DNA from: Pseudomonas kairouanensis
GTDB lineage: Bacteria; Pseudomonadota; Gammaproteobacteria; Pseudomonadales; Pseudomonadaceae
DNA: 64,000 bases
Assembly (NCBI RefSeq): GCF_004682055.1
Contig: NZ_QUZU01000028.1
Location: 1 to 64,000, forward strand
Direction: 5' to 3'
Made by a program: the position numbers and the translations under genes
Notes under the pieces: model-generated
Database searches by the model: none
The model's input: the letters and a program-made list of their open reading frames with translations, nothing else
What the model was told of the DNA's origin: nothing
In this document: in pieces, positions 8,785-17,863 of the stretch
Numbering within the stretch: the first letter of the stretch is position 1
Layout: each line of letters begins with the position of its first letter

Positions 8785-9570
8785 GTGCTTATCGAGTCCC
8801 GACGTCGCGCTTACTTGACCGCCATGCAGGTGGTCAACTGGCTGCCCCGCACCGAACTGCCGTTTGCCGCGCCGTCGCGGCCTGAGTTGCTCGAAGCGCT
8901 TGAACCCTACGAGGCATTCGAGTCTTCCGGCGAAGAGGCGGCTGCACCGGTAGCGGTGGTCAAGACCGAAACGCCCGTGCGCCCGGTGGTAGAACGGGCC
9001 AAGATCGAAGTGCCGCGCCCGTCGCCGGTGGCCAAGGCGGCTGTGGTGGCCGAAGCAGCGGCTGCGGTGGTCAAGGCCCCGGTCGTTGCGCCGCCGCGCT
9101 TTGCCCTGCAACTGCTGCGCGCCGGCCGCTGCCTGCTGCTGGTGGAGTTGCCCACCGGCGAACGCTTCCAGAGCCGCGACCCGGCCTACCTGTTACTCAA
9201 GGACATGCTGCGCGCCGCCGGCCTGCCCGACAGCCCGCAGATCGTCGGTGACCCGGTGCGCTGGCCGTTGCTGGTGCGCGGCAACATGGACCAGGGCCCG
9301 GAGGCTGCACGGGATTTTGTGCAAGGTTTTGTGTCTGCGCGCCTGGAAGACGAACCCTGCGTATGCCTGTGGCTGATCGGCCTGCCCGCCGTGCGTTTTG
9401 CCGGTGAGGCCAATGCCGAAGCCTGGTACCGCGAGCTGCAGGTCGAAGGCCTGGGTTCGGTATGGGCCCTGCCGGGCCTGGAATTATTAATGGAAGAGCC
9501 ACAGCGTAAGGCTGATGTCTGGCAAGCCATGCGCCGGCTGATGGCGCGCTGGAAAACAACCGATGAGTGA
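8785..9570 (+). CDS. holD: DNA polymerase III psi subunit (HolD)
   Basis: This 261-aa protein overlaps rimI by 8 nt, the same holD-rimI order as in E. coli. The GTG start at 8785 gives an N-terminus with SRRRAYLTAMQVVNWLPR, which lines up with SRRDWQLQQLGITQWSLRR of E. coli psi, the segment that contacts chi. That alignment is from memory. A later ATG at 8824 would remove half of this match, so I reject it. The middle (about residues 45-100) is an Ala/Val/Pro-rich linker absent from the shorter E. coli protein (137 aa). The P. aeruginosa homologue PA4679 was reported as psi. Psi links the clamp loader to chi and SSB. Confidence 0.75.
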   Translation: MLIESRRRAYLTAMQVVNWLPRTELPFAAPSRPELLEALEPYEAFESSGEEAAAPVAVVKTETPVRPVVERAKIEVPRPSPVAKAAVVAEAAAAVVKAPVVAPPRFALQLLRAGRCLLLVELPTGERFQSRDPAYLLLKDMLRAAGLPDSPQIVGDPVRWPLLVRGNMDQGPEAARDFVQGFVSARLEDEPCVCLWLIGLPAVRFAGEANAEAWYRELQVEGLGSVWALPGLELLMEEPQRKADVWQAMRRLMARWKTTDE

Positions 9571-10015
9571 GGCTTTATCCTTCCGCCCGATGACCGAGGC
9601 TGACCTCGACGCCGTGCTGAAAATCGAATACGCGGCGTTCAGCCATCCCTGGACCCGTGGGATTTTTCTCGACGGGCTGGGCAAGTATCAGATCTGGTTG
9701 ATGTTTGAAGGTGAGCAGCAGGTGGGGCACGGGGTGGTGCAGATCATCCTCGATGAGGCTCATTTGCTGAACATCACCGTCAAGCCGGAAAACCAGGGGC
9801 GTGGGCTGGGCTTGGCACTGCTGGAGCATCTGATGTCCCGGGCGTATGCCGCCAGTGCGCGGGAGTGTTTCCTGGAAGTGCGTGACAGCAATACCGGGGC
9901 GTTTCGTTTGTATGAACGCTACGGTTTCAACGAGATTGGCCGTCGTCGGGACTACTACCCCGCGGTGGGTGGCCGCGAAGATGCAGTCGTCATGGCCTGC
10001 ACGCTGGTCGACTAA
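9563..10015 (+). CDS. rimI: ribosomal protein bS18 alanine N-acetyltransferase RimI
   Basis: This 150-aa GNAT-fold acetyltransferase has the expected length (E. coli RimI 148 aa). The acetyl-CoA-binding motif is visible as VKPENQGRGLGLALL (about residues 73-87), followed by LEVRDSNTGAFRLYERYGF (about 111-129), which is diagnostic of RimI. It acetylates the N-terminal alanine of ribosomal protein S18 with acetyl-CoA. The gene overlaps holD by 8 nt and is translationally coupled to it. Confidence 0.93.
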   Translation: MSEALSFRPMTEADLDAVLKIEYAAFSHPWTRGIFLDGLGKYQIWLMFEGEQQVGHGVVQIILDEAHLLNITVKPENQGRGLGLALLEHLMSRAYAASARECFLEVRDSNTGAFRLYERYGFNEIGRRRDYYPAVGGREDAVVMACTLVD

Positions 10016-10026
10016 GCGATGATCCC

Positions 10027-10056
10027 ATGTGGGAGCGAGCAGGCCCGCTCCCACAT
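10027..10056. repeat. single REP-like hairpin
   Basis: An 11-bp perfect stem (ATGTGGGAGCG paired with CGCTCCCACAT) has an 8-nt loop, between convergent rimI and a small hypothetical gene. Its core GTGGGAGCGAGC is a shortened variant of the REP units at 3680 and 25416. It may double as a terminator, although there is no clear T run. Confidence 0.75.
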
Positions 10057-10072
10057 TTTAGATGGCGTCGTC

Positions 10073-10375
10073 TCAGCGGTTTGCGTCTACTGGGTCAATG
10101 TCAGCCAATTCAGCCTCATCCAACCCATTGCCGCCGCCAATCTCATTCTCATCAACGATGCTCAGATCATAATCCGCCGGATCATCATCCCCTTCCTCCA
10201 GCGCATCCCGCGCCCCGCTTTCAGGCGTCAGCGTTTGCGGGGTCAATTCATCGCCGCTCTGCGCCGTCGGTGTGTCTTTATCAAAATCCAGCTCGCGCAT
10301 CGAACCCATGCGGTCTTCGTTGTCATCGATCGGTTCGGGTTGTGTAGCACCGTAGGGACGTCGTGATTCAGTCAT
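10073..10375 (-). CDS. small acidic hypothetical protein
   Basis: This 100-aa protein is very rich in Asp and Glu and has no hydrophobic segment, so it is probably cytoplasmic and largely disordered. It begins MTESRRPYG at the ATG at 10375; a TTG two codons earlier is less likely. Similar small acidic proteins sit between rimI and the carbonic anhydrase gene in other Pseudomonas, where they are sometimes labelled serine kinase/phosphatase. I see no kinase or phosphatase motif, so I give no function. Confidence 0.7.
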   Translation of the reverse strand: MTESRRPYGATQPEPIDDNEDRMGSMRELDFDKDTPTAQSGDELTPQTLTPESGARDALEEGDDDPADYDLSIVDENEIGGGNGLDEAELADIDPVDANR

Positions 10376-10514
10376 GGCCAATCCTCATACTGTGGGGCTT
10401 ATAGTGTGTGGACAGGCTTCGCGCCCCAAAGATTCAAGCTAATTTGCGCTTGGCGTGACCCGGACGAAGGGATGTCAGTCACAAACCTGCGCATCATTCC
10501 TGAGGCTTTCCCTG

Positions 10515-11159
10515 ATGAACGAACTACAAGACCTGCTTGATAACAACGAACGCTGGGCGGATGCGATCAAACAGGAAGATCCCGAATTCTTCGCCAAGCT
10601 CGCCCGCCAGCAAACCCCCGAGTACCTGTGGATCGGCTGCTCCGATGCCCGTGTCCCGGCCAACGAGATCGTGGGCATGCTGCCCGGTGATCTGTTTGTA
10701 CACCGCAACGTCGCCAACGTGGTGCTGCACACCGACCTCAACTGCTTGTCGGTAATCCAGTACGCAGTGGATGTGCTCAAGGTCAAACACATCCTGGTTA
10801 CTGGCCACTATGGCTGCGGCGGCGTGCGTGCCTCGATGCAAGACCGCCAGTTTGGCCTGATCGACGGCTGGCTGCGCACTATCCGTGACCTGTACTACGA
10901 AAACCGTGACGTGCTGGCCCAGTTGCCGACCGAAGAAGAACGTGTCGACCGCATGTGCGAACTGAACGTGATCCAGCAAGTGGCCAACGTCGGTCACACC
11001 AGCATTGTGCAAAACGCCTGGCACCGCGGGCAGAGCCTGTCGATCCATGGTTGCATCTATGGCATCAAGGACGGCCGCTGGAAGAGCTTGAACACCACCA
11101 TCAGTGGTTTTGAGCAGTTGCCACCGCAATATCGCCTGCGCCCGCTGGGCGAAGCCTGA
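10515..11159 (+). CDS. can: beta-class carbonic anhydrase
   Basis: This 214-aa enzyme interconverts CO2 and bicarbonate. The zinc ligands and catalytic dyad are visible: C42, D44 and R46 in CSDARVP, and H98 and C101 in GHYGCGG. The length is typical. I start it at the ATG at 10515 (MNELQDLLDNN), because the residues upstream of it in the same frame do not look like the family. It is a single gene with its own promoter region of about 130 bases after the divergent small gene. Confidence 0.93.
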   Translation: MNELQDLLDNNERWADAIKQEDPEFFAKLARQQTPEYLWIGCSDARVPANEIVGMLPGDLFVHRNVANVVLHTDLNCLSVIQYAVDVLKVKHILVTGHYGCGGVRASMQDRQFGLIDGWLRTIRDLYYENRDVLAQLPTEEERVDRMCELNVIQQVANVGHTSIVQNAWHRGQSLSIHGCIYGIKDGRWKSLNTTISGFEQLPPQYRLRPLGEA

Positions 11160-11164
11160 GGCGA

Positions 11165-11662
11165 TCACCGCTCAAGGTATTGGGCCATGAACGCCTGGCC
11201 TTCGGCATTCAGCGGTTCCTGGCTGCCGGTGATCCAGCGCCGGCAGCGTAACTCGCTACAGGTGCAGGGGAATTGGCGCGCCAGCACCTCCTCGGTGCTG
11301 GCGTAATCCATGGTCAAGGGGTCGCCGGGAGCAATGGGTCGCAAGGTCCACAGTTCCAGGTACGTTGAGTCAAAAAAAACGTTCGGGTTGCACGAGTGCT
11401 TCAGCAGGCCGCAGAACCAGCAGTCGTACAGGTGGATACGCGACGATAACTGCAAGGTGTGCAGGCGTCGTTCGCCCACGGCCCAACCGGAGACCCTGGC
11501 AATACGCACGCGACTGTCAAACGGGACACGCGCCTTGACGCCGTTATCCGATACCTGAAAGTGCCGGGTCGAGGGGTAGCCCTGTTCAACCGTCAGGGAC
11601 TTGAACGGGTACAGGCAGGCAGGCGTGACGGTTTTAGCCTTATCCATGGCTTGAGTTTTCAT
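11165..11662 (-). CDS. SET-domain protein lysine methyltransferase-like
   Basis: This 165-aa protein has SET-domain hallmarks in order: HSCNPNVFFD (about residues 89-98) and DYAS (about 119-122), followed by a post-SET-like cysteine cluster CTCSELRC (about 133-140). SET proteins transfer methyl from S-adenosylmethionine to lysine. Only the C-terminal SET core is obvious, so the substrate is unknown. An AGGAGA ribosome-binding site lies just upstream of the ATG at 11662. It converges with the carbonic anhydrase gene, 5 bases apart. Confidence 0.8.
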   Translation of the reverse strand: MKTQAMDKAKTVTPACLYPFKSLTVEQGYPSTRHFQVSDNGVKARVPFDSRVRIARVSGWAVGERRLHTLQLSSRIHLYDCWFCGLLKHSCNPNVFFDSTYLELWTLRPIAPGDPLTMDYASTEEVLARQFPCTCSELRCRRWITGSQEPLNAEGQAFMAQYLER

Positions 11663-11760
11663 AACTCTCCTGGGCTCGGCTGCATCGACCTGCGGGTGGA
11701 ACCTGACTACCAGTCTTGCAGCGAATGGACGCGGCTCAAGACTTGCTGATGTTGGATCCG

Positions 11761-11790
11761 ATTTCTACTGTCAAAGTTGACAGTAGAAAT
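11761..11790. repeat. perfect 30-bp inverted repeat
   Basis: Two 14-nt arms (ATTTCTACTGTCAA and its exact complement) are separated by AG. It lies 98 bases upstream of the SET-domain gene and 30 bases beyond the stop of the exported hypothetical gene, both on the minus strand. There is no T run after it, so an operator is at least as likely as a terminator. Confidence 0.8.
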
Positions 11791-11820
11791 AGATGTTCTT
11801 TTGTGGATAAGCCTTCTCAG

Positions 11821-12990
11821 TCACGGCACCGGAACCGCTACTGCTGGCACTGGCACTTCATTTTTCAGCTGTTTCAACTGTGCCTTGATGGCGGGCGTGG
11901 CGCATTTGGCGTTGGCCTTTTCAATTGGCAGGTTGCGCACTGAGGTGTAGAACAGTTCGCAGGTCTGTTCCTTGCGCGTGACCTGCCAGGTATTCATGCA
12001 GGCCTTGAGCAACACATTCGGATCGCTCGCGGGCTTTTGCCCCATGCCGGCCTGCCAGCAGGCGGCGCTCAAGTCCTGGCCCATCACCTTCAAGCCGGCC
12101 TCATCGGCTTGCTGTTCATTGCCGTCATAGGTTGCGGGGTCGGCGGCATACCAGATGTAGCTTGGGTGGTTGGCCCCCAGTACCGAGACGGTTTTGCCCG
12201 CCTCCGGACTGATCTGCGCCAGGCCCAGTACACCTACGCTCTGCCCGTATTGCTGCTTGATCCAACTGCGCACCGGCGAACCGAACGCTACCATCGGCAA
12301 CGAGCCGTTGGGCAGCAGGCTCAGTTCCTTGACCATGCGGGTCTGATAGTCGGTGAAGTAGCCGTAGACGCTTTCCAGGTCTTTGCCGGCATTGGACGGC
12401 GCGGCGATGGGCGCGATATCGATGATGGTCTGGTAGGCCGGGGTTTCAGTGGCCGGGACGCCATTGTCGGTGAGCAGGCTGGCCCAGCGGTCGGTGGTGG
12501 CCGATTCCAGGTAGTCCTGGGCCTGGGTCAGCGAATAGTCCGGCGGGAAGTGCAGCAGTTCGATGCTCTTGCGGTTTTCCAGGGCCATGCCCAGTGGCAG
12601 GAACAGGTACCAGTTGTAGGCCCACTTGCCGTCGCTGTTAAGTTTACTGGCACCTTGGTAGGCCAGGTCGGCGGTATTGAGCAGCGTGGTCAAGGGCTGG
12701 CCGTAGCGGTCGGGAACGCCGGTAAACGTTGCCGCCACCTGCCCGTCGTGGATCTTCACACTGACTTTGGCGCGACTGTAGCCGTCACGCTGCAGGCTCT
12801 GGGCCAGGTAATGCTCGGCGGTCTGCTCAAGCGTCCATGGCCGAAAGCAGATCACATTGCAGTTATTGGGGAACGCGAACAGCTGGGTGACACGTTGCGT
12901 GCTCCCCAGCGGTACCTCGATGTCGGCCTGTACGACCGCACTGGCCATCAGTGCGGCCAGGGTGAAGGACAGCCTGGTCGGTTTAAACAT
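11821..12990 (-). CDS. exported protein of unknown function
   Basis: This 389-aa protein starts at the ATG at 12990, behind an AAGGA ribosome-binding site. It has a clear signal peptide: positive MFKPTR, a hydrophobic core, and probable cleavage after VVQA (about residue 22). Cysteines in the mature part could form disulfides, which suggests a periplasmic location. The C-terminus is Pro/Val-rich (PVPAVAVPVP). I do not recognise a catalytic motif. It follows the AcpA-type phosphatase gene on the same strand with about 120 bases between them, so a shared role is possible but unproven. Confidence 0.7.
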   Translation of the reverse strand: MFKPTRLSFTLAALMASAVVQADIEVPLGSTQRVTQLFAFPNNCNVICFRPWTLEQTAEHYLAQSLQRDGYSRAKVSVKIHDGQVAATFTGVPDRYGQPLTTLLNTADLAYQGASKLNSDGKWAYNWYLFLPLGMALENRKSIELLHFPPDYSLTQAQDYLESATTDRWASLLTDNGVPATETPAYQTIIDIAPIAAPSNAGKDLESVYGYFTDYQTRMVKELSLLPNGSLPMVAFGSPVRSWIKQQYGQSVGVLGLAQISPEAGKTVSVLGANHPSYIWYAADPATYDGNEQQADEAGLKVMGQDLSAACWQAGMGQKPASDPNVLLKACMNTWQVTRKEQTCELFYTSVRNLPIEKANAKCATPAIKAQLKQLKNEVPVPAVAVPVP

Positions 12991-13112
12991 GTGTGATTCC
13001 TTGTCAGCGAAAGCCCGTCTGCGCGGGGTGAAAGCCCACCTCCACACAGTAGCGGCTGACGAGTGAAATCGCGTGCAAAATCGCCAGGCGTGTCGCTAAT
13101 GGATAAGAAAAC

Positions 13113-14813
13113 CTACACGTCGAACTGCAAGGCGTTGCTCAAGTCGCCCATGGGTTTCTGGCCGCGGGCGATCATGGCGTCGTCGCGTTGCTTGAGGCCG
13201 TCCAGTGTCTCCAGTTGGAATACACGGGTAATCAACCGCAAGATCGACGCGGTGTCATACACCGTATGGTCCATCGTGCCCTTGCGCGCAAAAGGTGACA
13301 CCACCAGTGCCGGAATCCGCGTGCCAGGGCCCCAGCGGTCGCCCTTGGGCGGCGCCACATGGTCCCACCAACCGCCGTTTTCATCGACAGTCACCACCAC
13401 CACCATGTTTTTCCACTGCGGGCTCTCTTGCAGCACCTTCAAGGCGCGGGCGATATGGCGGTCGCCCGAGGCGACATCCGCGTAACCGGCATGCATGTTC
13501 AGGTTGCCCTGGGGTTTGTAGAAACTCACGGCGGGCAGCTTGCCGGCCTGGGCATCGGCAAAAAACCTGTTGGTGCTGGACTCATCCCCCAAACCGCCGT
13601 CGCGCAAGCGTTTATCCCGCTCGGCGCGGTTCTGGGGGCCCTGCTGCTTGAAATAGTTGAACGGCTGGTGGTGATACTGGAAGTTCGGGATCTTGGGGAT
13701 ACCGCCCGAGTCCTTGAACTGGTCCAGCGTGGCCTGCCAGGCACCGGCATACCAGGCCCAGTCGACGTTCTTTTTCGACAGCTTGTCGCCGATATGCTCG
13801 TGGGTTTGGGGCACCAGCACGTTGGGCAGGTCAGGTTTTGAGTAGTCCGGGTTTTCCGGGTCGCGGATCCAGGTGGGCCAGTAGGGCGGGGCCAGGGTGT
13901 TTACGGCGAAACCGTCCGGGGTCAGGGCGCTGGGGCCGAATTGCGGTGCGCCGGTCATGGCGCTGGCTGGGGATTTTTCCAGCGGCTTGAGGCGCGGGTC
14001 GGTGGGGTCGTCACTTTGCAGGGTGGCGATCTGCGCCTTGGCCACCGATTGTGCGGCGTTTGGATAAATTGGAGCGGTGGCGCTGATCAGGTACTGGTGG
14101 TTGAGGAACGAACCGCCAAAGGCCCCTTGGAAGAAGTTATCGCAGAGTACAAACTCCTTGGCCACGTCCCACAGACGCAGGGCGTAACGGCTCTGGGCGT
14201 AATAGCCCATCACCAGGCCGCCGGAATCGGCCCAGGCGACGAACTGGTCATTCTTGCCACCGTTGATCTGCATCTGGTTCTGGTAGAACACATGCCACAA
14301 GTCGCGGGTGACCAGGCTCAGCGGCAGGTCTTCGGCGTTCGGGCCCTTGAGGGCGAACGGCGCGTTGGGCAGGTTTTGCTGGAACTGCACCTCACTGGGG
14401 TAGGTCACGCCGTCGACGCTTTGCGGGCCAACTTGCAGCACGCCGCCCCACGCCGGGGGCAGGGTGGTCAGCAGGCTGCCGTCGCGGTCGCGTTGCTGGG
14501 CGTCGGCTGGGCTGAGTGCCGACAGCGGTTTCTCCACGCCGGGGAAGTTCGCGAACAGGTTGTTGAAGCTGCGGTTCTCGGCATAGATCACCACCACGGT
14601 TTTCACCTGGTCGTGCAGAGCTTTGTCCAACTCCTGTGGCGTGAGCGGCCGTGCCACAGGCTTGTCCGGCGCTTGGTTGGTATTGCCGCAGGCACTTAAC
14701 GTCGCGCCCACCCCCAGCACCGCCGCGCCCCCCAGGAAGCGCCGGCGGCTGGTGTCTACCGGCGTTTGGGCTGTGGAATCGGGGGAAGGGCGGTCTTCGT
14801 GCTCATCACTCAT
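13113..14813 (-). CDS. acpA: Tat-exported acid phosphatase/phospholipase C family protein (AcpA type)
   Basis: This 566-aa protein starts at the ATG at 14813, behind AAGGA. The N-terminus has a twin-arginine signal SRRRFLGGAAV followed by a hydrophobic stretch ending LSACG, so it is exported folded and might be lipidated. The phosphoesterase motif VVIYAENRSFNNLF (about residues 73-86) matches the metal and nucleophile region of the AcpA/PLC superfamily; VDENGGWWDH (about 478-487) is a second conserved metal-site motif. The family hydrolyses phosphomonoesters or phospholipids in the periplasm or outside the cell. The exact substrate cannot be read. Confidence 0.85.
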   Translation of the reverse strand: MSDEHEDRPSPDSTAQTPVDTSRRRFLGGAAVLGVGATLSACGNTNQAPDKPVARPLTPQELDKALHDQVKTVVVIYAENRSFNNLFANFPGVEKPLSALSPADAQQRDRDGSLLTTLPPAWGGVLQVGPQSVDGVTYPSEVQFQQNLPNAPFALKGPNAEDLPLSLVTRDLWHVFYQNQMQINGGKNDQFVAWADSGGLVMGYYAQSRYALRLWDVAKEFVLCDNFFQGAFGGSFLNHQYLISATAPIYPNAAQSVAKAQIATLQSDDPTDPRLKPLEKSPASAMTGAPQFGPSALTPDGFAVNTLAPPYWPTWIRDPENPDYSKPDLPNVLVPQTHEHIGDKLSKKNVDWAWYAGAWQATLDQFKDSGGIPKIPNFQYHHQPFNYFKQQGPQNRAERDKRLRDGGLGDESSTNRFFADAQAGKLPAVSFYKPQGNLNMHAGYADVASGDRHIARALKVLQESPQWKNMVVVVTVDENGGWWDHVAPPKGDRWGPGTRIPALVVSPFARKGTMDHTVYDTASILRLITRVFQLETLDGLKQRDDAMIARGQKPMGDLSNALQFDV

Positions 14814-14883
14814 TGCGGAAGGTCCTTGCTGGCGAGATGTTGCAAGATATTTCGCAGGACGGTAGCAATGCAATGTGACGGAA

Positions 14884-16302
14884 TTAAGGCATCACCGGCG
14901 GCAAATACTTCAACGTCGTCCCCAACGCCCACAACAGGAACAACACCAGCGGCGTGTGCACCAGCAACTGCACAAAGGAAAACCCGATCAAATCCCGCGC
15001 CTTCAACCCCAACACCCCCAGCAACGGCAGCATGTAGAACGGGTTGATCAGGTTCGGCAGCGCCTCGGCTGCGTTATAGATTTGCACCGCCCAGCCCAGG
15101 TGGTATTGCAGGTCGTTGGCCACTTGCATCACGTAAGGCGCTTCGATGATCCACTTGCCGCCGCCCGACGGGATAAAGAAGCCCAGCACCGCCGAGTACA
15201 CGCCCATCAACAGGGCGTAGGTGTCGTGGGAGGCGATGGAGGTAAAGAAGGTGGAGATATGGTGCGCCAGGGTCTGGCCGTCGCCGCCCTTGACCACGGT
15301 CATCAGCGCAGCAATCGAGCCATACAGCGGGAACTGGATCAGCACGCCGGTGGTGGTTGGCACCGCACGGGCCACCGCATCCAGGAAGCTGCGCGGGCGC
15401 CAGTGCAGCAGCGCACCGACCATGATGAACAGGAAGTTATAGGTGTTCAGCCCCGAAATGGCGCTGATCGCAGGCTTGGTGGAAAACTCGTGGAACAGCC
15501 AACCGGCCGCCAGCAGGGCCAGCAAGATGGTCAGCAACGGGCTGTGTTCCAGCCACTCACCTGGGCGAGTCGGCGCTTGAATCTTGGGCAAATTGAACGC
15601 CGGGTCAACGCCGCAGGCCTTGGCGTCACGCGCACTGTTCGGGCCGGGTGCGGTGGCATAGGCGATGATCAGCGACACCACGATCAGCGCCAGCAACAGC
15701 ACGCCCGATTGCCACAAAAAGATGGTGTCGGTGAACGGAATCACCCCGGTGATTGACAGGATCGACGGCGGCAAGCTCGCCGGGTTGGCCTGCAACTGCG
15801 CCGCCGACGATGACAGCCCCAGCGCCCACACCGCGCCCAAACCCAGGTAGGCCGCCGCGCCGGCCGCGCGGTAATCCATGCGCAAATCCGTACGACGGGC
15901 CAACGCCCGCACCAGCAAACCGCCGAACACCAGCGACAACCCCCAGTTCAGCAAAGAGGCAACCATGGATATCAAGGCAACCCAGGCCACCGCCGAGCGG
16001 CCGTTTTTAGGGATGCGCGCCAGGCGGTCGATCAGTTTCACCGCCGGTGGTGAACTGGCCACCACATACCCACCGATCACCACGAAGGCCATCTGCATGG
16101 TGAACGGGATCAGGCTCCAGAACCCATCGCCGAACGCCTTGGCGGCCTCGGTCGGCGCCGCGCCCATGCCCAGGGTCGCCACGGCGACGATGATCACGGC
16201 GAGGGCGGCAAACACCCACGAGTCGGGGAACCAGCGCTCGGCGAAGTTGGAGCAGCGCAGGGCGAAACGGGCATAGCGGCTTTCTTCGATAGCATCGGCC
16301 AC
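14884..16302 (-). CDS. atoE: short-chain fatty acid transporter (AtoE family)
   Basis: This 472-aa integral membrane protein has about a dozen hydrophobic segments and matches the AtoE/TIGR00366 family in length and in motifs such as SLLNWGLSLVFGG and FFIPSGGGKWIIEAP. The family takes up short-chain fatty acids such as acetoacetate or butyrate. The start is the GTG at 16302, supported by AGAGGA upstream. No ketone-body metabolism genes (atoDAB, bdh) adjoin it, so the substrate is assigned by family only. It diverges from an MHS permease across 185 bases. Confidence 0.88.
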   Translation of the reverse strand: MADAIEESRYARFALRCSNFAERWFPDSWVFAALAVIIVAVATLGMGAAPTEAAKAFGDGFWSLIPFTMQMAFVVIGGYVVASSPPAVKLIDRLARIPKNGRSAVAWVALISMVASLLNWGLSLVFGGLLVRALARRTDLRMDYRAAGAAAYLGLGAVWALGLSSSAAQLQANPASLPPSILSITGVIPFTDTIFLWQSGVLLLALIVVSLIIAYATAPGPNSARDAKACGVDPAFNLPKIQAPTRPGEWLEHSPLLTILLALLAAGWLFHEFSTKPAISAISGLNTYNFLFIMVGALLHWRPRSFLDAVARAVPTTTGVLIQFPLYGSIAALMTVVKGGDGQTLAHHISTFFTSIASHDTYALLMGVYSAVLGFFIPSGGGKWIIEAPYVMQVANDLQYHLGWAVQIYNAAEALPNLINPFYMLPLLGVLGLKARDLIGFSFVQLLVHTPLVLFLLWALGTTLKYLPPVMP

Positions 16303-16487
16303 GAGTCTTTCCTCTTGTAATTATTAGGGTGCGGGCAATTTTTCGGCATGTTCCGCTACCCCCATTGATATGGGAATGCAGTTATCTTCATCGATCCATG
16401 AGGAAAACAAATATATCTGTCGCGATTGCCATCATCCGGCCCACCTCATAACCTGCACGCCATTTTGTTTCTCTGCCGAGCCTCACC

Positions 16488-17792
16488 ATGACTGCCACCT
16501 TTTCTCCACAGGCGCAGCGCTTTTCCCGCTCCGACTACAAAACCCTGGGCCTGGCCGCCTTGGGCGGCGCCCTGGAAATCTACGACTTCATCATCTTCGT
16601 GTTTTTTGCGCTGACCCTCAGCCAACTGTTTTTCCCCCCGGAAATGCCCGAGTGGCTGCGCCTGCTACAAAGCTTTGGCATTTTCGTCACCGGCTACCTG
16701 GCCCGCCCGCTAGGCGGCATCCTGATGGCGCACTTTGCCGATCACCTGGGGCGCAAGCGGGTGTTCAGCTTGAGCATCTTGATGATGGCCTTGCCTTGCC
16801 TGCTGATCGGGGTCATGCCGACCTACGCGCAAATCGGTTATTTCGCACCGCTGATCCTGTTGGTACTGCGCGTACTTCAAGGCGCGGCGGTGGGCGGTGA
16901 GGTGCCCAGCGCCTGGACCTTCGTCGCCGAACACGCGCCGACGAATCATCGGGGTTACGCTCTGGGGTTCCTACAAGCCGGGCTGACCTTCGGCTACCTG
17001 CTGGGCGCCCTCACTGCCACACTGCTGGCGCAAGTCTTCACCCCCGCCGAAATCCTCGACTACGCCTGGCGCTTCCCCTTCCTGCTGGGCGGTGTGTTCG
17101 GCGTGATCGGCGTTTGGCTGCGCCGCTGGCTCAGCGAAACCCCGGTGTTCCTCGACATGCAGGCCCGTCGCCAGGCTGCCGCCGAACTGCCCCTGCGGAC
17201 CGTGCTGCGTGACCACCGCGCTGTGTTGCTGCCGGCGATGATCCTCACCTGCGTGCTGACGTCCGCCGTGGTAGTCCTGGTGGTCATCACCCCGACCATG
17301 ATGCAGAAAACCTTCGGCATGACCCCCAGCCACACCTTCGCCTTGAGCGCGTTGGGTATCGTGTTCCTGAACATCGGCTGCGTCCTCGCCGGGCTGCTGG
17401 TGGACCGCATCGGCGCCTGGCGCGCGGTGCTGGTCTACAGCCTGTTGTTGCCGGTGGGGGTGGCGGTGTTGTACGCCAGCCTGATCAGCGGCGGCCTCTG
17501 GTTGGGCGCGGCCTATGCGGTAGCGGGCTTGAGTTGTGGGGTGGTGGGCGCGGTGCCGTCGGTGATGGTCGGGTTGTTTCCGGCGCAGGTCAGGGTGTCG
17601 GGTATTTCCTTTACCTACAACATTGCCTATGCGTTGTGGGCGAGTACTACGCCGCTGCTGTTGATTGCGCTGATGCCGACGAGTCCGTGGATTTGCGTGG
17701 GGTACTGCGTGGTGATGGGGGCGGTGGGGGTGGGGTGTGTGGCGCTGTTTGGCAAGCGCAATGCGTTGGATACAGTTACAAATGGGGCCTAG
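16488..17792 (+). CDS. MFS transporter, metabolite:H+ symporter (MHS/ProP-like) family
   Basis: This 434-aa protein has 12 predicted membrane segments. The MHS family signs are visible: GALEIYDFIIFVFFA in the first segment, RPLGGILMAHFADHLGRKR between segments 2 and 3, and VLRVLQGAAVGGE in segment 4. Members import organic acids or compatible solutes such as citrate, proline or shikimate with protons. The substrate is undetermined. It is divergently placed from atoE, which makes a carboxylate plausible. Confidence 0.88.
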   Translation: MTATFSPQAQRFSRSDYKTLGLAALGGALEIYDFIIFVFFALTLSQLFFPPEMPEWLRLLQSFGIFVTGYLARPLGGILMAHFADHLGRKRVFSLSILMMALPCLLIGVMPTYAQIGYFAPLILLVLRVLQGAAVGGEVPSAWTFVAEHAPTNHRGYALGFLQAGLTFGYLLGALTATLLAQVFTPAEILDYAWRFPFLLGGVFGVIGVWLRRWLSETPVFLDMQARRQAAAELPLRTVLRDHRAVLLPAMILTCVLTSAVVVLVVITPTMMQKTFGMTPSHTFALSALGIVFLNIGCVLAGLLVDRIGAWRAVLVYSLLLPVGVAVLYASLISGGLWLGAAYAVAGLSCGVVGAVPSVMVGLFPAQVRVSGISFTYNIAYALWASTTPLLLIALMPTSPWICVGYCVVMGAVGVGCVALFGKRNALDTVTNGA

Positions 17793-17863
17793 GGGCCATC
17801 AATTGACGAGCCGGGTAGCCACTCCTATAGTCACGTCCACTTCTGACTAGCGATTTTTTATCC

